Assembly (NCBI GenBank): GCA_035293985.1
Contig: DATGLS010000052.1
Coordinates: forward strand, 186,001 to 250,000
From: JAVDCA01 sp035293985
GTDB lineage: Bacteria > Pseudomonadota > Alphaproteobacteria > Rhizobiales > Xanthobacteraceae
DNA: 64,000 bases
Direction of reading: 5' to 3'
Positions 40,065 to 49,255 of this stretch are shown in pieces (the stretch's first letter is position 1; each line of letters opens with the position of its first letter). Made by a program: the position numbers and the translations under genes. The notes below the pieces were generated by a model that was not told where the DNA came from, ran no database searches, and saw only the letters and a list, made by a program, of their open reading frames with translations.

Positions 40065-40556
40065 ATGGCCGACGACGCTGGCATCCGCCCGGGCGAGATC
40101 AGGATCGACCTGCCGCGCGATTTCGACGCCGGCCTCTATTTCATCGGACGCATCCGCACCCCCTGGCGGAGCCGCAACGACTGCCCGAAGAACAGCCGCG
40201 AGTCGGACGCCGTCTGCACCATCGAGGTCGAGGAGCGCTATGCGGCGGCCCTCGCCGGCGCCGAGAGCAGCACCCACCTGCTGGTGCTTTACTGGATGGA
40301 CGAGGCGCGGCGCGACCTCGTCGTGCAGGCGCCGCGCCACTACGGCGAGCCCCGCGGGACCTTCGCGCTCCGCTCGCCGGTGCGCCCCAACCCGATCGCC
40401 GCCAGCGTGGTGAAGCTCGTCAAGATCGAGGGCCTGCGCCTCTCCGTCGTCGGCCTCGACTGCCGCGACGGCACGCCGCTGCTCGATATCAAGCCGTATT
40501 TCGCCTCGACCGACGCCGTGCCGGATGCCGTGGTGGGCTGGCACGCCAAGCGGTGA
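40065..40556 (+). CDS. trmO: tRNA (N6-threonylcarbamoyladenosine(37)-N6)-methyltransferase TrmO
   Basis: TrmO (YaeB/TsaA) methylates t6A37 in certain tRNAs using SAM. The 163-residue product has the conserved GRIRTPW, HLLVLYWM, TFALRSPVRPNPI and LDIKPYF motifs of the TsaA-like beta-barrel. This is the short form, lacking a C-terminal extension found in E. coli. It is divergent from the SahR-like operon across the palindrome at 39949, consistent with a SAM-linked theme. A family A repeat follows its stop. Confidence 0.9.
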   Translation: MADDAGIRPGEIRIDLPRDFDAGLYFIGRIRTPWRSRNDCPKNSRESDAVCTIEVEERYAAALAGAESSTHLLVLYWMDEARRDLVVQAPRHYGEPRGTFALRSPVRPNPIAASVVKLVKIEGLRLSVVGLDCRDGTPLLDIKPYFASTDAVPDAVVGWHAKR

Positions 40557-40558
40557 GC

Positions 40559-40723
40559 TCTTCACCCTCCCCTGCCGGGACCCTGCAGAGGGAAGGGTCG
40601 CGAGCGAAAAGCGACCCGGGCTGGGTGACTGCGGCACCGCCACCCCACCCCGGATCGCATTTCGCTTCGCTCAATGCGATCCGACCCTCCCGGTTCAGGG
40701 GAGGGTCAGGGATACGCTCCGAC
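40559..40723. repeat. Long palindromic repeat element (family A, full copy)
   Basis: The outer arms CTTCACCCTCCCCTGC and GGTTCAGGGGAGGGT enclose an interior with CCGGGCTGGGTGACTG and CCACCCCACCCCGG that pair. It begins directly after the trmO stop and ends about 60 bp before the GST start. Confidence 0.8.
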
Positions 40724-40785
40724 GAAACTTGGTCGTCCCTCGCGCGTATAATCGCCTGACATCACTTCCGGCGGGGAGGACATCC

Positions 40786-41421
40786 ATGGACAAGGTCCAG
40801 ATCATCGGCGTGCCGCAGTCGAACTACGTGTGGGTCGTGCGCATGGCGTGCGAGGAGAAGGGCGTGCCCTACGACATCGCGCCGGTGCGCCCGCATACGC
40901 CCGAGATCGAGGCGCTGCATCCGCTCGGCAAGATCCCCGGTATGCGCCATGGCGACGTGAGCTTGTGCGAATCGAAGGCGATCGTCGGCTACATCGATCG
41001 AATGTTTCCCGGACCGAAGCTGATCCCCGAGGACGCGCGCGCCGCCGCGGAAGTGGAGCAGTGGGTGTCGCTGGTCAACACCTCGATCGACCCCTGCCTG
41101 GTACGCATCTATCTCCTGGCCTACTTCTTCCCCAAGACGCCGGACGGCTCGCCCGACCGCGCCGTGATCGACGGCGTGCTGCCGACGATGCAGAAGCAGA
41201 TCGACCTGCTCGACGAGGCGGTGGCGAAAACCGGCTATCTCGCGGCCGGCCGCTTCACGCTCGCCGACATCAACCTGCTGCCGATCCTCTACTATGTGCA
41301 GCGCTGCCCGGAGGGCGGCGAGATGGTGAAGGGCGCGACGAATCTCGCCGGCTACTACGGGCGCCATGCCGAGCGGGCGAGCTTCAAGGCGAGCACGCCG
41401 CCGCCCTTCGCCGGCCGATAG
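40786..41421 (+). CDS. Glutathione S-transferase family protein
   Basis: The 211-residue product has the thioredoxin-like N-terminal GST domain (residues about 1-80, with GVPQSNYVWVVRMACEEKG and the cis-proline region HPLGKIPGM) and the helical C-terminal domain (FTLADINLLPIL near residue 170). GSTs conjugate glutathione to, or reduce, small electrophiles; the substrate is unknown. The start at 40786 has a GGGGAGGA site a few bases before it. Confidence 0.9.
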   Translation: MDKVQIIGVPQSNYVWVVRMACEEKGVPYDIAPVRPHTPEIEALHPLGKIPGMRHGDVSLCESKAIVGYIDRMFPGPKLIPEDARAAAEVEQWVSLVNTSIDPCLVRIYLLAYFFPKTPDGSPDRAVIDGVLPTMQKQIDLLDEAVAKTGYLAAGRFTLADINLLPILYYVQRCPEGGEMVKGATNLAGYYGRHAERASFKASTPPPFAGR

Positions 41422-41683
41422 CGCAATTCAGCCGGATTGCTTGCCGCGCCCTGAAACGCGACGCGGCAAAATCGTTATTTCGCGTCAATCAAGCAAATGC
41501 CTGCAATGGCGCAGGATTTTGCACGGCCGATGCGCCCCGCCGTGCGCAACATTCGCGCCACGCACAATCCGGCGCCTGCACGAGCACGTATTGGTGACAA
41601 TCTGAATCAAATTTTCCGCGGGTTTTTTGAACCTTTTGCACGGCTGCGGCGACATAGAGACGAGACCACAGGGGGTCGTCCAA

Positions 41684-42337
41684 ATGTCCAACATCCGCGC
41701 GTTCCGCACCTTCGCTTTCGCCGCGCTCGCCGGCGCCGCCCTCACGGTCACGGCTGCCGCGAACCCGCTCTCGCTCTTCGCACCCGATCAGCAGTCCTCC
41801 ACCGACACGCGCGCGCTCGGCTACGCGCATGAGGAGCAGGATGAGGGCTTCGTGCAGGCCGAGCGCCTCAAGCGCCAGGTGGTTGCGTATCCGACCCGCG
41901 AGGCGCCCGGCACCATCATCATCGACACGCCGCACACCTATCTCTACCTCGTGCTCGGCAATGGCCGTGCGATGCGCTACGGCATCGGCGTCGGCCGCGA
42001 AGGCTTTGCCTGGTCGGGCGTGCAGACGATCAGCAAGAAGGCCGAGTGGCCGGACTGGACGCCGCCGCCGGAGATGATCGCCCGCCAGCCCTACCTGCCG
42101 CGCTTCATGGCCGGCGGCCCCGACAACCCGCTCGGCGCCCGCGCCATGTATCTCGGCGGGACCGAGTATCGCATCCACGGCACCAACGCGCCGAGCACCA
42201 TCGGCACCCGCGTCTCCTCCGGCTGCATCCGCCTCGTCAACGAGGACGTGATGGACCTTTACAGCCGGGTCAACGTCGGTGCCAAGGTGATCGTGCTCCC
42301 GATCGAGCACCGCGATGCGCGGGTGAGCATGAAGTAA
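41684..42337 (+). CDS. L,D-transpeptidase (YkuD domain)
   Basis: The enzyme forms 3-3 cross-links in peptidoglycan or anchors proteins to it. From the ATG at 41684 the product is 217 residues with a signal peptide (residues 1-25). The YkuD domain spans about 95-215. The catalytic motif H165-G-T-N..S-S-G-C181 is intact. The N-terminal roughly 60 mature residues are a short, unconserved linker. A family B repeat follows the stop. Rhizobial genomes carry many such paralogues, so the specific role is open. Confidence 0.92.
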   Translation: MSNIRAFRTFAFAALAGAALTVTAAANPLSLFAPDQQSSTDTRALGYAHEEQDEGFVQAERLKRQVVAYPTREAPGTIIIDTPHTYLYLVLGNGRAMRYGIGVGREGFAWSGVQTISKKAEWPDWTPPPEMIARQPYLPRFMAGGPDNPLGARAMYLGGTEYRIHGTNAPSTIGTRVSSGCIRLVNEDVMDLYSRVNVGAKVIVLPIEHRDARVSMK

Positions 42338-42363
42338 GACGCGCTCTTTATAAACACTCCGAC

Positions 42364-42461
42364 GCCATGGCCGGGCTTGTCCCGGCCATCCACGTCCTTA
42401 GGGCCTCGCAGACAGGAAAGACGTGGATGCCCGCCCTCGCGACGCCCTCGCGGGCATGACG
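42364..42461. repeat. Palindromic repeat (family B)
   Basis: GCCGGGCTTGTCCCGGC with CACGTC, then GACGTGGATGCCCGC..GCGGGCATGACG, make paired hairpins. Related copies lie at 49049-49135, 50318-50408 and 56380-56504. Confidence 0.75.
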
Positions 42462-42476
42462 AGAAGAGCACCTTCG

Positions 42477-43520
42477 TCAATTCTGCGTATCCCAATAATG
42501 CAGTCCGGCCGACGACACCGCGCCGCCGACGACGCATGGGATGCCGAACTCCACCTGCCCCACCGCCGCCGCGCCGATGCAGCCGAGCGCGAGCGCGCCC
42601 TCGCCGATCTGGCCCCAGAGCGAGATGTCGCGCTTGCTGCCCGGGCCCTTACGCTTGAGCTCGTCGATCGAGGCGAGCGCGTCCTTGCGCAGCTTGGCGA
42701 GATCCATCGTCTCGGCCGCGAGCGTCACCTCGTCGAGCTCCCTCTTGGTGTCCTTCGGATAGTACTTGGCGATGCTCTTGAGCATGGTGAGCAGCTTGGC
42801 ATCGCGCGACGCGTTGGCGGCGAGGGTGTACTTCGCCATGCCGCCCAGGGTCAGCTTGTCCACGTCGTCGCGCTCCTTCGCCCATGACAGCATGGCGACG
42901 ATGTCGGAAATCGCCGGGTTGAACGCGCCGGTCGCGCAGTAGAAGCCCCACAGCACGTCGAGCAGCGCCGGCGTCGGCAGCAGGGCCGGCTTCTTCTTGT
43001 CGTCGTGGCCGAAGCCGAGATAGCCGCCGATCTTGGCGAACGCCCCCGGCTTCTCCTCGAAGCCGGCCTCGTCGAGCGTCGGCAGCTCGCCGAGCAGGTA
43101 CTTCTCGCTCATCAACCGGCGCGCCGGCAGCCGCCCGGCGTAACGGTAGAGCAGGTTCTTCCAGCCCGGCATTTCCGAATAGGCGATCGCCTGCACCAGC
43201 GCCCACTGGTCCTCGGGCGCCAGCGGCAGCATGCGGTCAAGCATCGCGTCCGCATGCGCCGGGTTGTCATGCAGCGCGCCCGCGATGAAGCCGATGAAGG
43301 CGCCGGCGTTCTCGGCATCCCGGAAGATGCCGAGCTGGCTCATGGCGTGCACGGCGTCCGGCACATGCGCGGGGTCGCGATGGTTGCGATAGTTGTTCAT
43401 CCAGCCGAGCACCGCCTCGCGCGAGGCGAACTGGCCGGCCTTGAGCGGCGCGGCCGCGGCCGGCACAACCATGGCAATGAAAAGAAACGCGAACGCGAAA
43501 CGAGCGATGGCGCGGCGCAT
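42477..43520 (-). CDS. Conserved-looking secreted protein of unknown function
   Basis: The 347-residue product starts at the ATG at 43520 with a signal peptide (residues 1-23, ending AAAAP). The mature part is mostly alpha-helical and lacks cysteine-pair or catalytic motifs I recognise. The C-terminus (IGEGALALGCIGAAAVGQVEFGIPCVVGGAV) is hydrophobic and Gly-rich and could insert in a membrane. It is transcribed divergently from ketopantoate reductase. No function is assigned. Confidence 0.75.
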   Translation of the reverse strand: MRRAIARFAFAFLFIAMVVPAAAAPLKAGQFASREAVLGWMNNYRNHRDPAHVPDAVHAMSQLGIFRDAENAGAFIGFIAGALHDNPAHADAMLDRMLPLAPEDQWALVQAIAYSEMPGWKNLLYRYAGRLPARRLMSEKYLLGELPTLDEAGFEEKPGAFAKIGGYLGFGHDDKKKPALLPTPALLDVLWGFYCATGAFNPAISDIVAMLSWAKERDDVDKLTLGGMAKYTLAANASRDAKLLTMLKSIAKYYPKDTKRELDEVTLAAETMDLAKLRKDALASIDELKRKGPGSKRDISLWGQIGEGALALGCIGAAAVGQVEFGIPCVVGGAVSSAGLHYWDTQN

Positions 43521-43721
43521 GTCCCCTCCATGCTTTACACACCCCCAAGATCGAGGCGAGATCACCAAGCCGGTGGGACGATTTCGTGGGCACGTCCGCG
43601 CGGAATCATGACCGTACCGCGGCGCTGATCGCCACAAGCGTGACTGGATTACCGCGCGCAGCGCCCTATGATGCGCGCCCGGTCGACCAAGGGACATCTA
43701 CTCAAGGGATATGGAGTTGAC

Positions 43722-44645
43722 ATGCGCATCGGTGTGATGGCGGCGGGCGCCGTCGGGGCCTACTTCGGCGGACGGCTCGCGGCGGACGGGCATGATGTCG
43801 TGTTCTTCGCCCGCGGCGCCAACCTGGCGGCGCTGCGGCAGAACGGGCTCTCGATCAAGAGCGTCAAGGGCGACCTCACCTTGCCCAAGGTCAACGCGAC
43901 CGATGATCCGAAGGGCCTCACGCCCGTCGACGTCGTGCTGTTCGCCGTCAAGCTGTGGGACACCGAGAGCGCGGCCGAGCAGACCCGCCCGATCGTGGGT
44001 CCGCAGACGCGCGTGATCACGCTGCAGAACGGCGTCGACTCGGTCGAGCGCATTGCGCCCATCCTCGGCCGCGACAACGTGGTCGGCGGCATCGCGTATT
44101 GCGCGACGGTGCTGTCGGCACCCGGCGTCGTCACGCACACCAGCGACTTCGCCCAGATCCGCTGCGGCCGCGTCGACGGCAAGCCGGACGCGGTGCTGAC
44201 CGCGCTCACGGAGGCGGCGAAGAAGGCGAATGTCGACATCGTGCAGACCAGCACCTTCGAGGTCGATCGCTGGAAGAAGTTCGTGTTTCTCGCCGCCATG
44301 TCGGGCATGACCAGCGCGACGCGCGAGCCGCTGGGAAAAATCCTCGCCGACCCCGATGCGAAGGCCATGTTCCACGACCTGTTGCGCGAGATCGTCGCCG
44401 TCGGCCACGCCAAGGGCGTGGCACTGCCGGCCGATTTCGCCGAGGACCGGATGAAATTCGCCGCCACCACGCCGTTCGGCTTCAAGGCCTCGATGGCGCA
44501 CGATCTCGACCGCGGCAACCGCATGGAGCTCGACTGGCTCGCCGGCCGCGTCGTCTCGCTCGGCCGCGAGCTCGGCGTGCCGGTGCCGATGAACACCGCC
44601 GTCTATACGGTCCTCAAGCTGCACCGCATGGGCAAAAACGCGTGA
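43722..44645 (+). CDS. 2-dehydropantoate 2-reductase family protein (ApbA/PanE)
   Basis: The 307-residue product has the N-terminal NADP-binding motif (AAGAVGAYFGG at about residues 7-17) and the C-terminal ketopantoate reductase domain with KKFVFLAAMSGMTS and SMAHDLDRGNRMELDWL. This is the family reducing 2-dehydropantoate in pantothenate synthesis, but rhizobial genomes have several paralogues of uncertain substrate, so I leave the symbol blank. The start at 43722 follows a GGAG site. It overlaps the downstream GAF gene by four bases. Confidence 0.88.
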   Translation: MRIGVMAAGAVGAYFGGRLAADGHDVVFFARGANLAALRQNGLSIKSVKGDLTLPKVNATDDPKGLTPVDVVLFAVKLWDTESAAEQTRPIVGPQTRVITLQNGVDSVERIAPILGRDNVVGGIAYCATVLSAPGVVTHTSDFAQIRCGRVDGKPDAVLTALTEAAKKANVDIVQTSTFEVDRWKKFVFLAAMSGMTSATREPLGKILADPDAKAMFHDLLREIVAVGHAKGVALPADFAEDRMKFAATTPFGFKASMAHDLDRGNRMELDWLAGRVVSLGRELGVPVPMNTAVYTVLKLHRMGKNA

Positions 44646-45133
44646 ACGAGCGCGTGAGACGCGCGCTGCGGACGGAGGATCTCGCCGATCTCGCCGCCGC
44701 GCTGCGCAGCCCGGGCGAGCCGCCCCGCATCTTCGCCGCCGTCGAGACCCTCGCCGCCGATGTCATCGGCCACCGCCTGTTCACGGTGATGCGCTACGAC
44801 GCCGCGCGCCACGAGGTCGAGCGTGTCTACACCAGCATGCCGGCCGTCTATCCGGTGAGCGGCCGCAAGTCGAAGAAGAACACCGGGTGGAGCGACCACG
44901 TGCTGCGCGACATGCAGGTGTTTCGCGGCAACACGCCCGACGACATCCGCGCCGCCTTCGACGACCACGCGACGATCGCCTCGCTCGGCCTCGGCGCGAT
45001 CCTCAACATCCCGCTGGTCCTCACCGGCCGCTGCCTCGGCACGATGAATTTGTCGCATGAGGCAGGGTGGTACACGAAGGAAGACGAGGCGGCGGGGCTG
45101 CTGCTCGGCGCATTTCTGCTGCCGGTGCTGTGA
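44642..45133 (+). CDS. GAF-domain protein
   Basis: The 163-residue product starts at a GTG that overlaps the ketopantoate reductase stop (GTGA), so the two are translationally coupled. Almost the whole protein is one GAF-like sensory fold, with FTVMRYDAARHEVERVYTSMP, a middle KNTGWSDHVL and the final strand GRCLGTMNLSH. No output domain is attached, so it may bind a small ligand on its own. Function unknown. A family A repeat begins immediately after the stop. Confidence 0.78.
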   Translation: MNERVRRALRTEDLADLAAALRSPGEPPRIFAAVETLAADVIGHRLFTVMRYDAARHEVERVYTSMPAVYPVSGRKSKKNTGWSDHVLRDMQVFRGNTPDDIRAAFDDHATIASLGLGAILNIPLVLTGRCLGTMNLSHEAGWYTKEDEAAGLLLGAFLLPVL

Positions 45134-45186
45134 GGGCGCTTCTTCACCCTCCCCCCTGCAGGCCCCTGCAGGGGGAGGCGAAGAGC
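45134..45186. repeat. Short palindromic element (family A mini-copy)
   Basis: It begins GGGCGCTTCTTCACCC, has two CCCTGCAGG/CCCTGCAGGGG units, and ends GAGGCGAAGAGCTC. It fills the gap between two convergent stop codons exactly, so it may act as a bidirectional transcription end. It nearly matches the copy at 18931-18976. Confidence 0.75.
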
Positions 45187-46974
45187 TCACCGCCCGATCG
45201 CGTATGCCTGCATCAATCTCGGCGTCGCCGCCGCCAGCACAAAGCCATCCTCGCGCTTGACCGCGCAGACGCGGCCGAGCGCCCATGGCCCCTCCACCTG
45301 CACGTCGTGCCCGCGCTTGCGCAGCGCCGCGATCGTCGCCTCGCCCCAGCGCTCCTCCACCAGCAGCCGGTTCGGCTCGGCCTTGCGCGGGTAGAACGAC
45401 TGCGGAAAGTGCCGGCTGGTGAACAGCGGCTGGTCGATCGCTGCCTGCAGGTCCAAACCGTGGTGCAGGTGGCGCATCAGCACCGCGAGCGTCCACTGGT
45501 CCTGCTGGTCGCCGCCCGGCGTGCCCATGGCGAGGTAGGCCTCGCCGTCGCGGGTGATCAGCGTCGGCGTCAGCGTCGTGCGCGGGCGCGCGCCGGGCGC
45601 GACCGTCGCGGGATGCCCCTCCTCGACCCAGCCCATCTGGCCCCGCGTGGTGATCGGGAAGCCGAGCTCCGGCACGACCGGCGAGCTCTGCAGCCAGCCG
45701 CCCGACGGCGTCGCAGAGAGCATGTTGCCCCAGCGGTCGACGACGTCGATGTGCACCGTGTCGCCCCACTCGACCGGCAGGGGCGCAAACGTCGGCTCGC
45801 CGGCGCCGATATTGGCCGGCGTCTCCGCGCCCGCCATCGCCATCACGCGCGCCATGCGCTCGGCTGCGCCGGGCAGGTCGCCGGGCCGCATCGCCGCGGA
45901 TGCCGTCTCGCCGACGAGCTTGCGCCGCGCCGCCGCGTAGTCATCCGAGAGCAGCGTCGCGAGCGGCACGTCGACCACGTCGGGATCGCCGTAGAAGACC
46001 TCGCGGTCGGCGTAACCGAGCTTGAGGCATTCGACGAGCGTGTGAGCGAAACGCTCGCCGGTCGTCGGCATCGCGTCGAGATCGAAGCCCTCGAGCAGCG
46101 CCAGCGTCTGCAGAAACACCGGCCCCTGTCCCCACGGCCGCGTCTTGTGCACGTCGAGGCCACGATAGCGGCGCGACACCGTCGGCTCGATCTTCGCGCG
46201 GTAGCGCGCGAGATCGTCGCCCGTAAGCAGGCCGCCGTTGCGGCGACCGGTCGAGTCGATCAGCTCGGCGGTCCGATAGAACCGATCGATCGCTTCGGCG
46301 ACGAAACCGCGGTAATAGACGTCACGCGCCTTCTCGATCTGCGCCACGCGATCGCTGCCCGCCGCGCTCGCCTCCTGCAATATCCGTCGGTACGTCGCGG
46401 CGATCTGCGGCGTGCGCATCAGCGCACGCGGCCGCGGCACCTGCCCGCCCGGCAGCCACACCTTGGCCGAGGTCGGCCACTCGATGCTGAAGAACTCCTT
46501 CGCGGCCACAATCGACGACGCGACGCGCGGCAGCACCGGAAAGCCGTTCTGCGCATAGCCGATCGCCGGCTCGAGCACGTCCGCGAGGGTCAGCTTGCCG
46601 TAGTCGCGCAGCAGCAGCATCCAGGCGTCGAACGCGCCCGGCACCACCGCGGGCAGCAATCCCGTGCCCGGCACCTGCTTCAAACCGAGCTGCCTGAACC
46701 GCGCCGGGGTCGCCGCCGCCGGAAAGGGGCCCTGCCCGCAGATCACCACCGGCGCGGGCGCGTCGTGCGCCTTGAGAATGATCGGCACCTCGCCGCCCGG
46801 CCCGACCAGGTGCGGCTCGACGATCTGCAGCACGAACCCGGCCGCCGCCGCCGCATCGAACGCATTGCCGCCGCGCTCGAGCGCCGCCATCGCGACCGCG
46901 CTCGCGATCCAGTGCGTGGTCGCGACCGCGCCGAAGGTGCCGCGGATTTCCGGACGGGTGGTGAAGGGCTGCAT
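45187..46974 (-). CDS. Gamma-glutamyltransferase family protein
   Basis: The 595-residue product is an N-terminal-nucleophile hydrolase that self-cleaves before Thr406 (GDTVHID). Downstream it has the oxyanion and substrate motifs SATPSGGW and GTPGGDQQ. The large and small subunits are both complete. There is no clear signal peptide, so the location is uncertain. Family members act on glutathione or acylated substrates (including cephalosporin acylase-type enzymes). It is divergent from a Bug-family binding protein 89 bp away. Confidence 0.9.
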   Translation of the reverse strand: MQPFTTRPEIRGTFGAVATTHWIASAVAMAALERGGNAFDAAAAAGFVLQIVEPHLVGPGGEVPIILKAHDAPAPVVICGQGPFPAAATPARFRQLGLKQVPGTGLLPAVVPGAFDAWMLLLRDYGKLTLADVLEPAIGYAQNGFPVLPRVASSIVAAKEFFSIEWPTSAKVWLPGGQVPRPRALMRTPQIAATYRRILQEASAAGSDRVAQIEKARDVYYRGFVAEAIDRFYRTAELIDSTGRRNGGLLTGDDLARYRAKIEPTVSRRYRGLDVHKTRPWGQGPVFLQTLALLEGFDLDAMPTTGERFAHTLVECLKLGYADREVFYGDPDVVDVPLATLLSDDYAAARRKLVGETASAAMRPGDLPGAAERMARVMAMAGAETPANIGAGEPTFAPLPVEWGDTVHIDVVDRWGNMLSATPSGGWLQSSPVVPELGFPITTRGQMGWVEEGHPATVAPGARPRTTLTPTLITRDGEAYLAMGTPGGDQQDQWTLAVLMRHLHHGLDLQAAIDQPLFTSRHFPQSFYPRKAEPNRLLVEERWGEATIAALRKRGHDVQVEGPWALGRVCAVKREDGFVLAAATPRLMQAYAIGR

Positions 46975-47063
46975 GCGTAGATCATTCTCATCGTCAATCG
47001 GGTCGCATTGACCACTCTGCCATATTCGCGGATGACTTCGCCCGCAATTCCTGGAGATGTCTC

Positions 47064-48038
47064 ATGCAGACGCGCCGATCACTGATGTCCGCCCTGGCCG
47101 GCCTCGCGGCCGCGGCGCCGCTGTCACGTGCCCGCGCGGCAACCTGGCCCGATCGCCCGCTCACGCTCGTCGTCCCGTGGGCGGCCGGCGGCTCGACCGA
47201 CATTCTGGCACGCCTCGTCGGCGGCCACCTCAATCAGGCGCTCGGTCAGCCGGTGCTGGTCGAGAACCGCACCGGCGCCTCCGGCAACATCGGCTCCGCG
47301 ACCGTCGCGCGCGCGGCGCCGGACGGCTACACGTTCCTGTTCAATACGATGAGCGTGCACACCATGAACCACGCGCTCTTCGCCAAAATGCCGTTCGACG
47401 GCGTGAAGGATTTTTCCCCGATCACGCTGCTCGCCTATGTCACCAATACCATGGTGGTGCACCCGTCGGTGCCGGCGAAGACCGTCCCCGAGTTCATCGC
47501 CTACGCCAGGGCCAATCCTGGCAAGGTCAACTACGCGTCCGCGGGCGCGGGCTCGACCAATCACCTGTGCGGCGCGCTGATGGAGCGGATGGCCGGCATC
47601 CAGATGGTGCACGTACCCTATCGCGGCGGCGCGCCCGCCGTCGCCGATACGGTGGCGGGCCGCGCCCAGCTCTTCTTCACCGCCGGCACCCAGAGCCTGC
47701 CTTACGTCAAAGCGGGCCAGCTGCGCCTGCTCGCCGTCACCGAAAGCAAGCGCTCGCCGTTCCTGCCCGACGTGCCGACCGTCGCCGAGACGCTGCCCGG
47801 CTACGAGATGGCGGTGTGGTACGGCGCCTACGGCCCGGCCGGCATGCCGCGCGACATCGTCCTGCGGCTGAACGCCGAGATCAGCCGCATCCTTTTTCTG
47901 CCCGAGGTGAAATCGAGCATGGACAAGATCGCGGTCCTGGTCGCGAAATCGACCCCGGAGGAGCTCGGCGCCATGACGGCGCGCGACGCCGACAAGTGGG
48001 GCCGCATCATCAAGGACCTCGGCATTACGGCGCAGTAG
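47064..48038 (+). CDS. Tripartite tricarboxylate transporter receptor (Bug/TctC family)
   Basis: The 324-residue periplasmic binding protein has a twin-arginine-like signal (TRRSLMSALAG) with cleavage near ARAA. The mature Bug-fold protein has PWAAGGSTDILAR, GASGNIGS and VPYRGGAPAV motifs that bind carboxylate ligands. No tctA/tctB membrane genes are nearby, so it is an orphan receptor, as are many Bug proteins. It is the intact counterpart of the pseudogene at 22591-23188. The ligand is unknown. Confidence 0.9.
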   Translation: MQTRRSLMSALAGLAAAAPLSRARAATWPDRPLTLVVPWAAGGSTDILARLVGGHLNQALGQPVLVENRTGASGNIGSATVARAAPDGYTFLFNTMSVHTMNHALFAKMPFDGVKDFSPITLLAYVTNTMVVHPSVPAKTVPEFIAYARANPGKVNYASAGAGSTNHLCGALMERMAGIQMVHVPYRGGAPAVADTVAGRAQLFFTAGTQSLPYVKAGQLRLLAVTESKRSPFLPDVPTVAETLPGYEMAVWYGAYGPAGMPRDIVLRLNAEISRILFLPEVKSSMDKIAVLVAKSTPEELGAMTARDADKWGRIIKDLGITAQ

Positions 48039-48055
48039 GGCGAGTCGCGGCGGGC

Positions 48056-48136
48056 GCGTAGCCCGCAGGGAGCGCAGCGAAATGCGGGGACAGCGGTCCC
48101 GGATTACGGCGCTTTCGCGCCTCCACCGGGCTACGC
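48056..48136. repeat. Palindromic repeat (family D)
   Basis: GCGTAGCCCG at the left matches CGGGCTACGC at the right, with an internal GGAGCGCAGCGAAATGCGGGG. It lies between convergent genes and may act as a terminator. Confidence 0.7.
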
Positions 48137-48137
48137 A

Positions 48138-49013
48138 CTACCGCAGCCGCGCCGTGAAAAAAGCCCCCACGCGCCGCTCGAACTCGTCGCGCGCGTAGCG
48201 ATGGAAATCCTGGTGCCGCGCGCCGGGGATGATCCACAGCTCCTTCGGATCGTTGGCATTCGCATAAAGCAGCTTCGCCTCGTCGAGCGCGGCGAGCCGA
48301 TCGGCATCGCCGGCGATCAGCAGCACCGGCGCGTGCACGGCGCCGATATGCGCCGCCGGCGCCAGCACGGCGGGATCGAAGCCGAGCCGCGGTTCGACCT
48401 GCCAGGTGAGCAGCGGCGTGAGGTAGCGCCCGAGGGGCCCGAGCCACACAACGATGCGGTTGGCGACCGCCGTGGCGAACGAGGCATAGACCGCCTCCAG
48501 CACCATCGCGTCGGCCTCGAGCGGCGGATCGGCGAGCAGCGCCGATGCGCCGCCGAGCGACAGGCCATCGACGCCGACCTTCTCGCCGGACGCCTTGCTG
48601 CGCAAAAAGTCGAACGCCGCGCGCGCGTCCTTCGCCTCGAGATAGCCGAACGTCATGTGCTCGCCGGCGCTTTCGCCGTGCGCCTGGAAATCGAACAGCA
48701 GCACCGCGAAGCCGAGCCGATGGAAGAACCGCGCGCGGCCCAGCATCTCCAGCCGGTTGGCGCGGATGCCGTGCAGCAGCAGGATCGCGCCTTTGCGCGG
48801 CTCGCCCGGAATGAACCAGCCGGCGAGCCGGCTGCCCGACCGGCTCGGAATGGTGACGACCTCGACCGGCAGATCCGCCGGCGGCGCCCCGATGTGCCGC
48901 GGCGCCGGCGACGCGGACTCGCTGCCGACGTACCACGACGCGCCAAAGCCCAGCGCGAGGATGAGCAGGCCGGCCGACCCGAACCAGCGAAGGCGGCGAC
49001 GTCGATGTGGCAC
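48138..49013 (-). CDS. Alpha/beta hydrolase with N-terminal membrane anchor
   Basis: The 291-residue product has one N-terminal transmembrane segment (about residues 10-28), then an alpha/beta-hydrolase domain. The nucleophile is S152 in GLSLGG, with an HGIRANR oxyanion-type motif and a final histidine in GARHQDF. It most resembles BEM46/acyl-hydrolase-like proteins; no substrate can be named. The catalytic domain probably faces the periplasm, as the basic residues lie before the membrane segment. Confidence 0.87.
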   Translation of the reverse strand: MPHRRRRLRWFGSAGLLILALGFGASWYVGSESASPAPRHIGAPPADLPVEVVTIPSRSGSRLAGWFIPGEPRKGAILLLHGIRANRLEMLGRARFFHRLGFAVLLFDFQAHGESAGEHMTFGYLEAKDARAAFDFLRSKASGEKVGVDGLSLGGASALLADPPLEADAMVLEAVYASFATAVANRIVVWLGPLGRYLTPLLTWQVEPRLGFDPAVLAPAAHIGAVHAPVLLIAGDADRLAALDEAKLLYANANDPKELWIIPGARHQDFHRYARDEFERRVGAFFTARLR

Positions 49014-49048
49014 CGTGCCTCCCGAGAATTGCGTGTCTCGTATTCTCC

Positions 49049-49135
49049 GTCACGCGCGGGCTGTCCCGCGCACCCACGCCTCACAGGTGGTGCATATAGA
49101 AAGACGTGGATGGCCGGGACAAGCCCGGCCATGAA
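49049..49135. repeat. Palindromic repeat (family B)
   Basis: CGTCACGCGCGGGCTGTCCC opens and AAGACGTGGATGGCCGGGAC then AAGCCCGGCCATGA closes. It is of the same type as the copy at 42364-42461. Confidence 0.7.
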
Positions 49136-49149
49136 GGTCGGATGTTCTC

Positions 49150-49243
49150 CGTCATTGCCGGCGAAGCGAGCAATCTCGACCCACTCGCTCAGGCGTCCGC
49201 GGATCGAGATTGCTCGTCGCGCTACGCGCTCCTCGCACGGACG
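49150..49243. repeat. Palindromic repeat (family C)
   Basis: Begins CGTCATTGCCGGCGAAGCG and ends CGCGCTCCTCGCACGGACG. It sits directly against the preceding family B element, so the two form a tandem block before the SMP-30 gene's 3' end. Confidence 0.6.
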
Positions 49244-49255
49244 AGGCGGGACCGG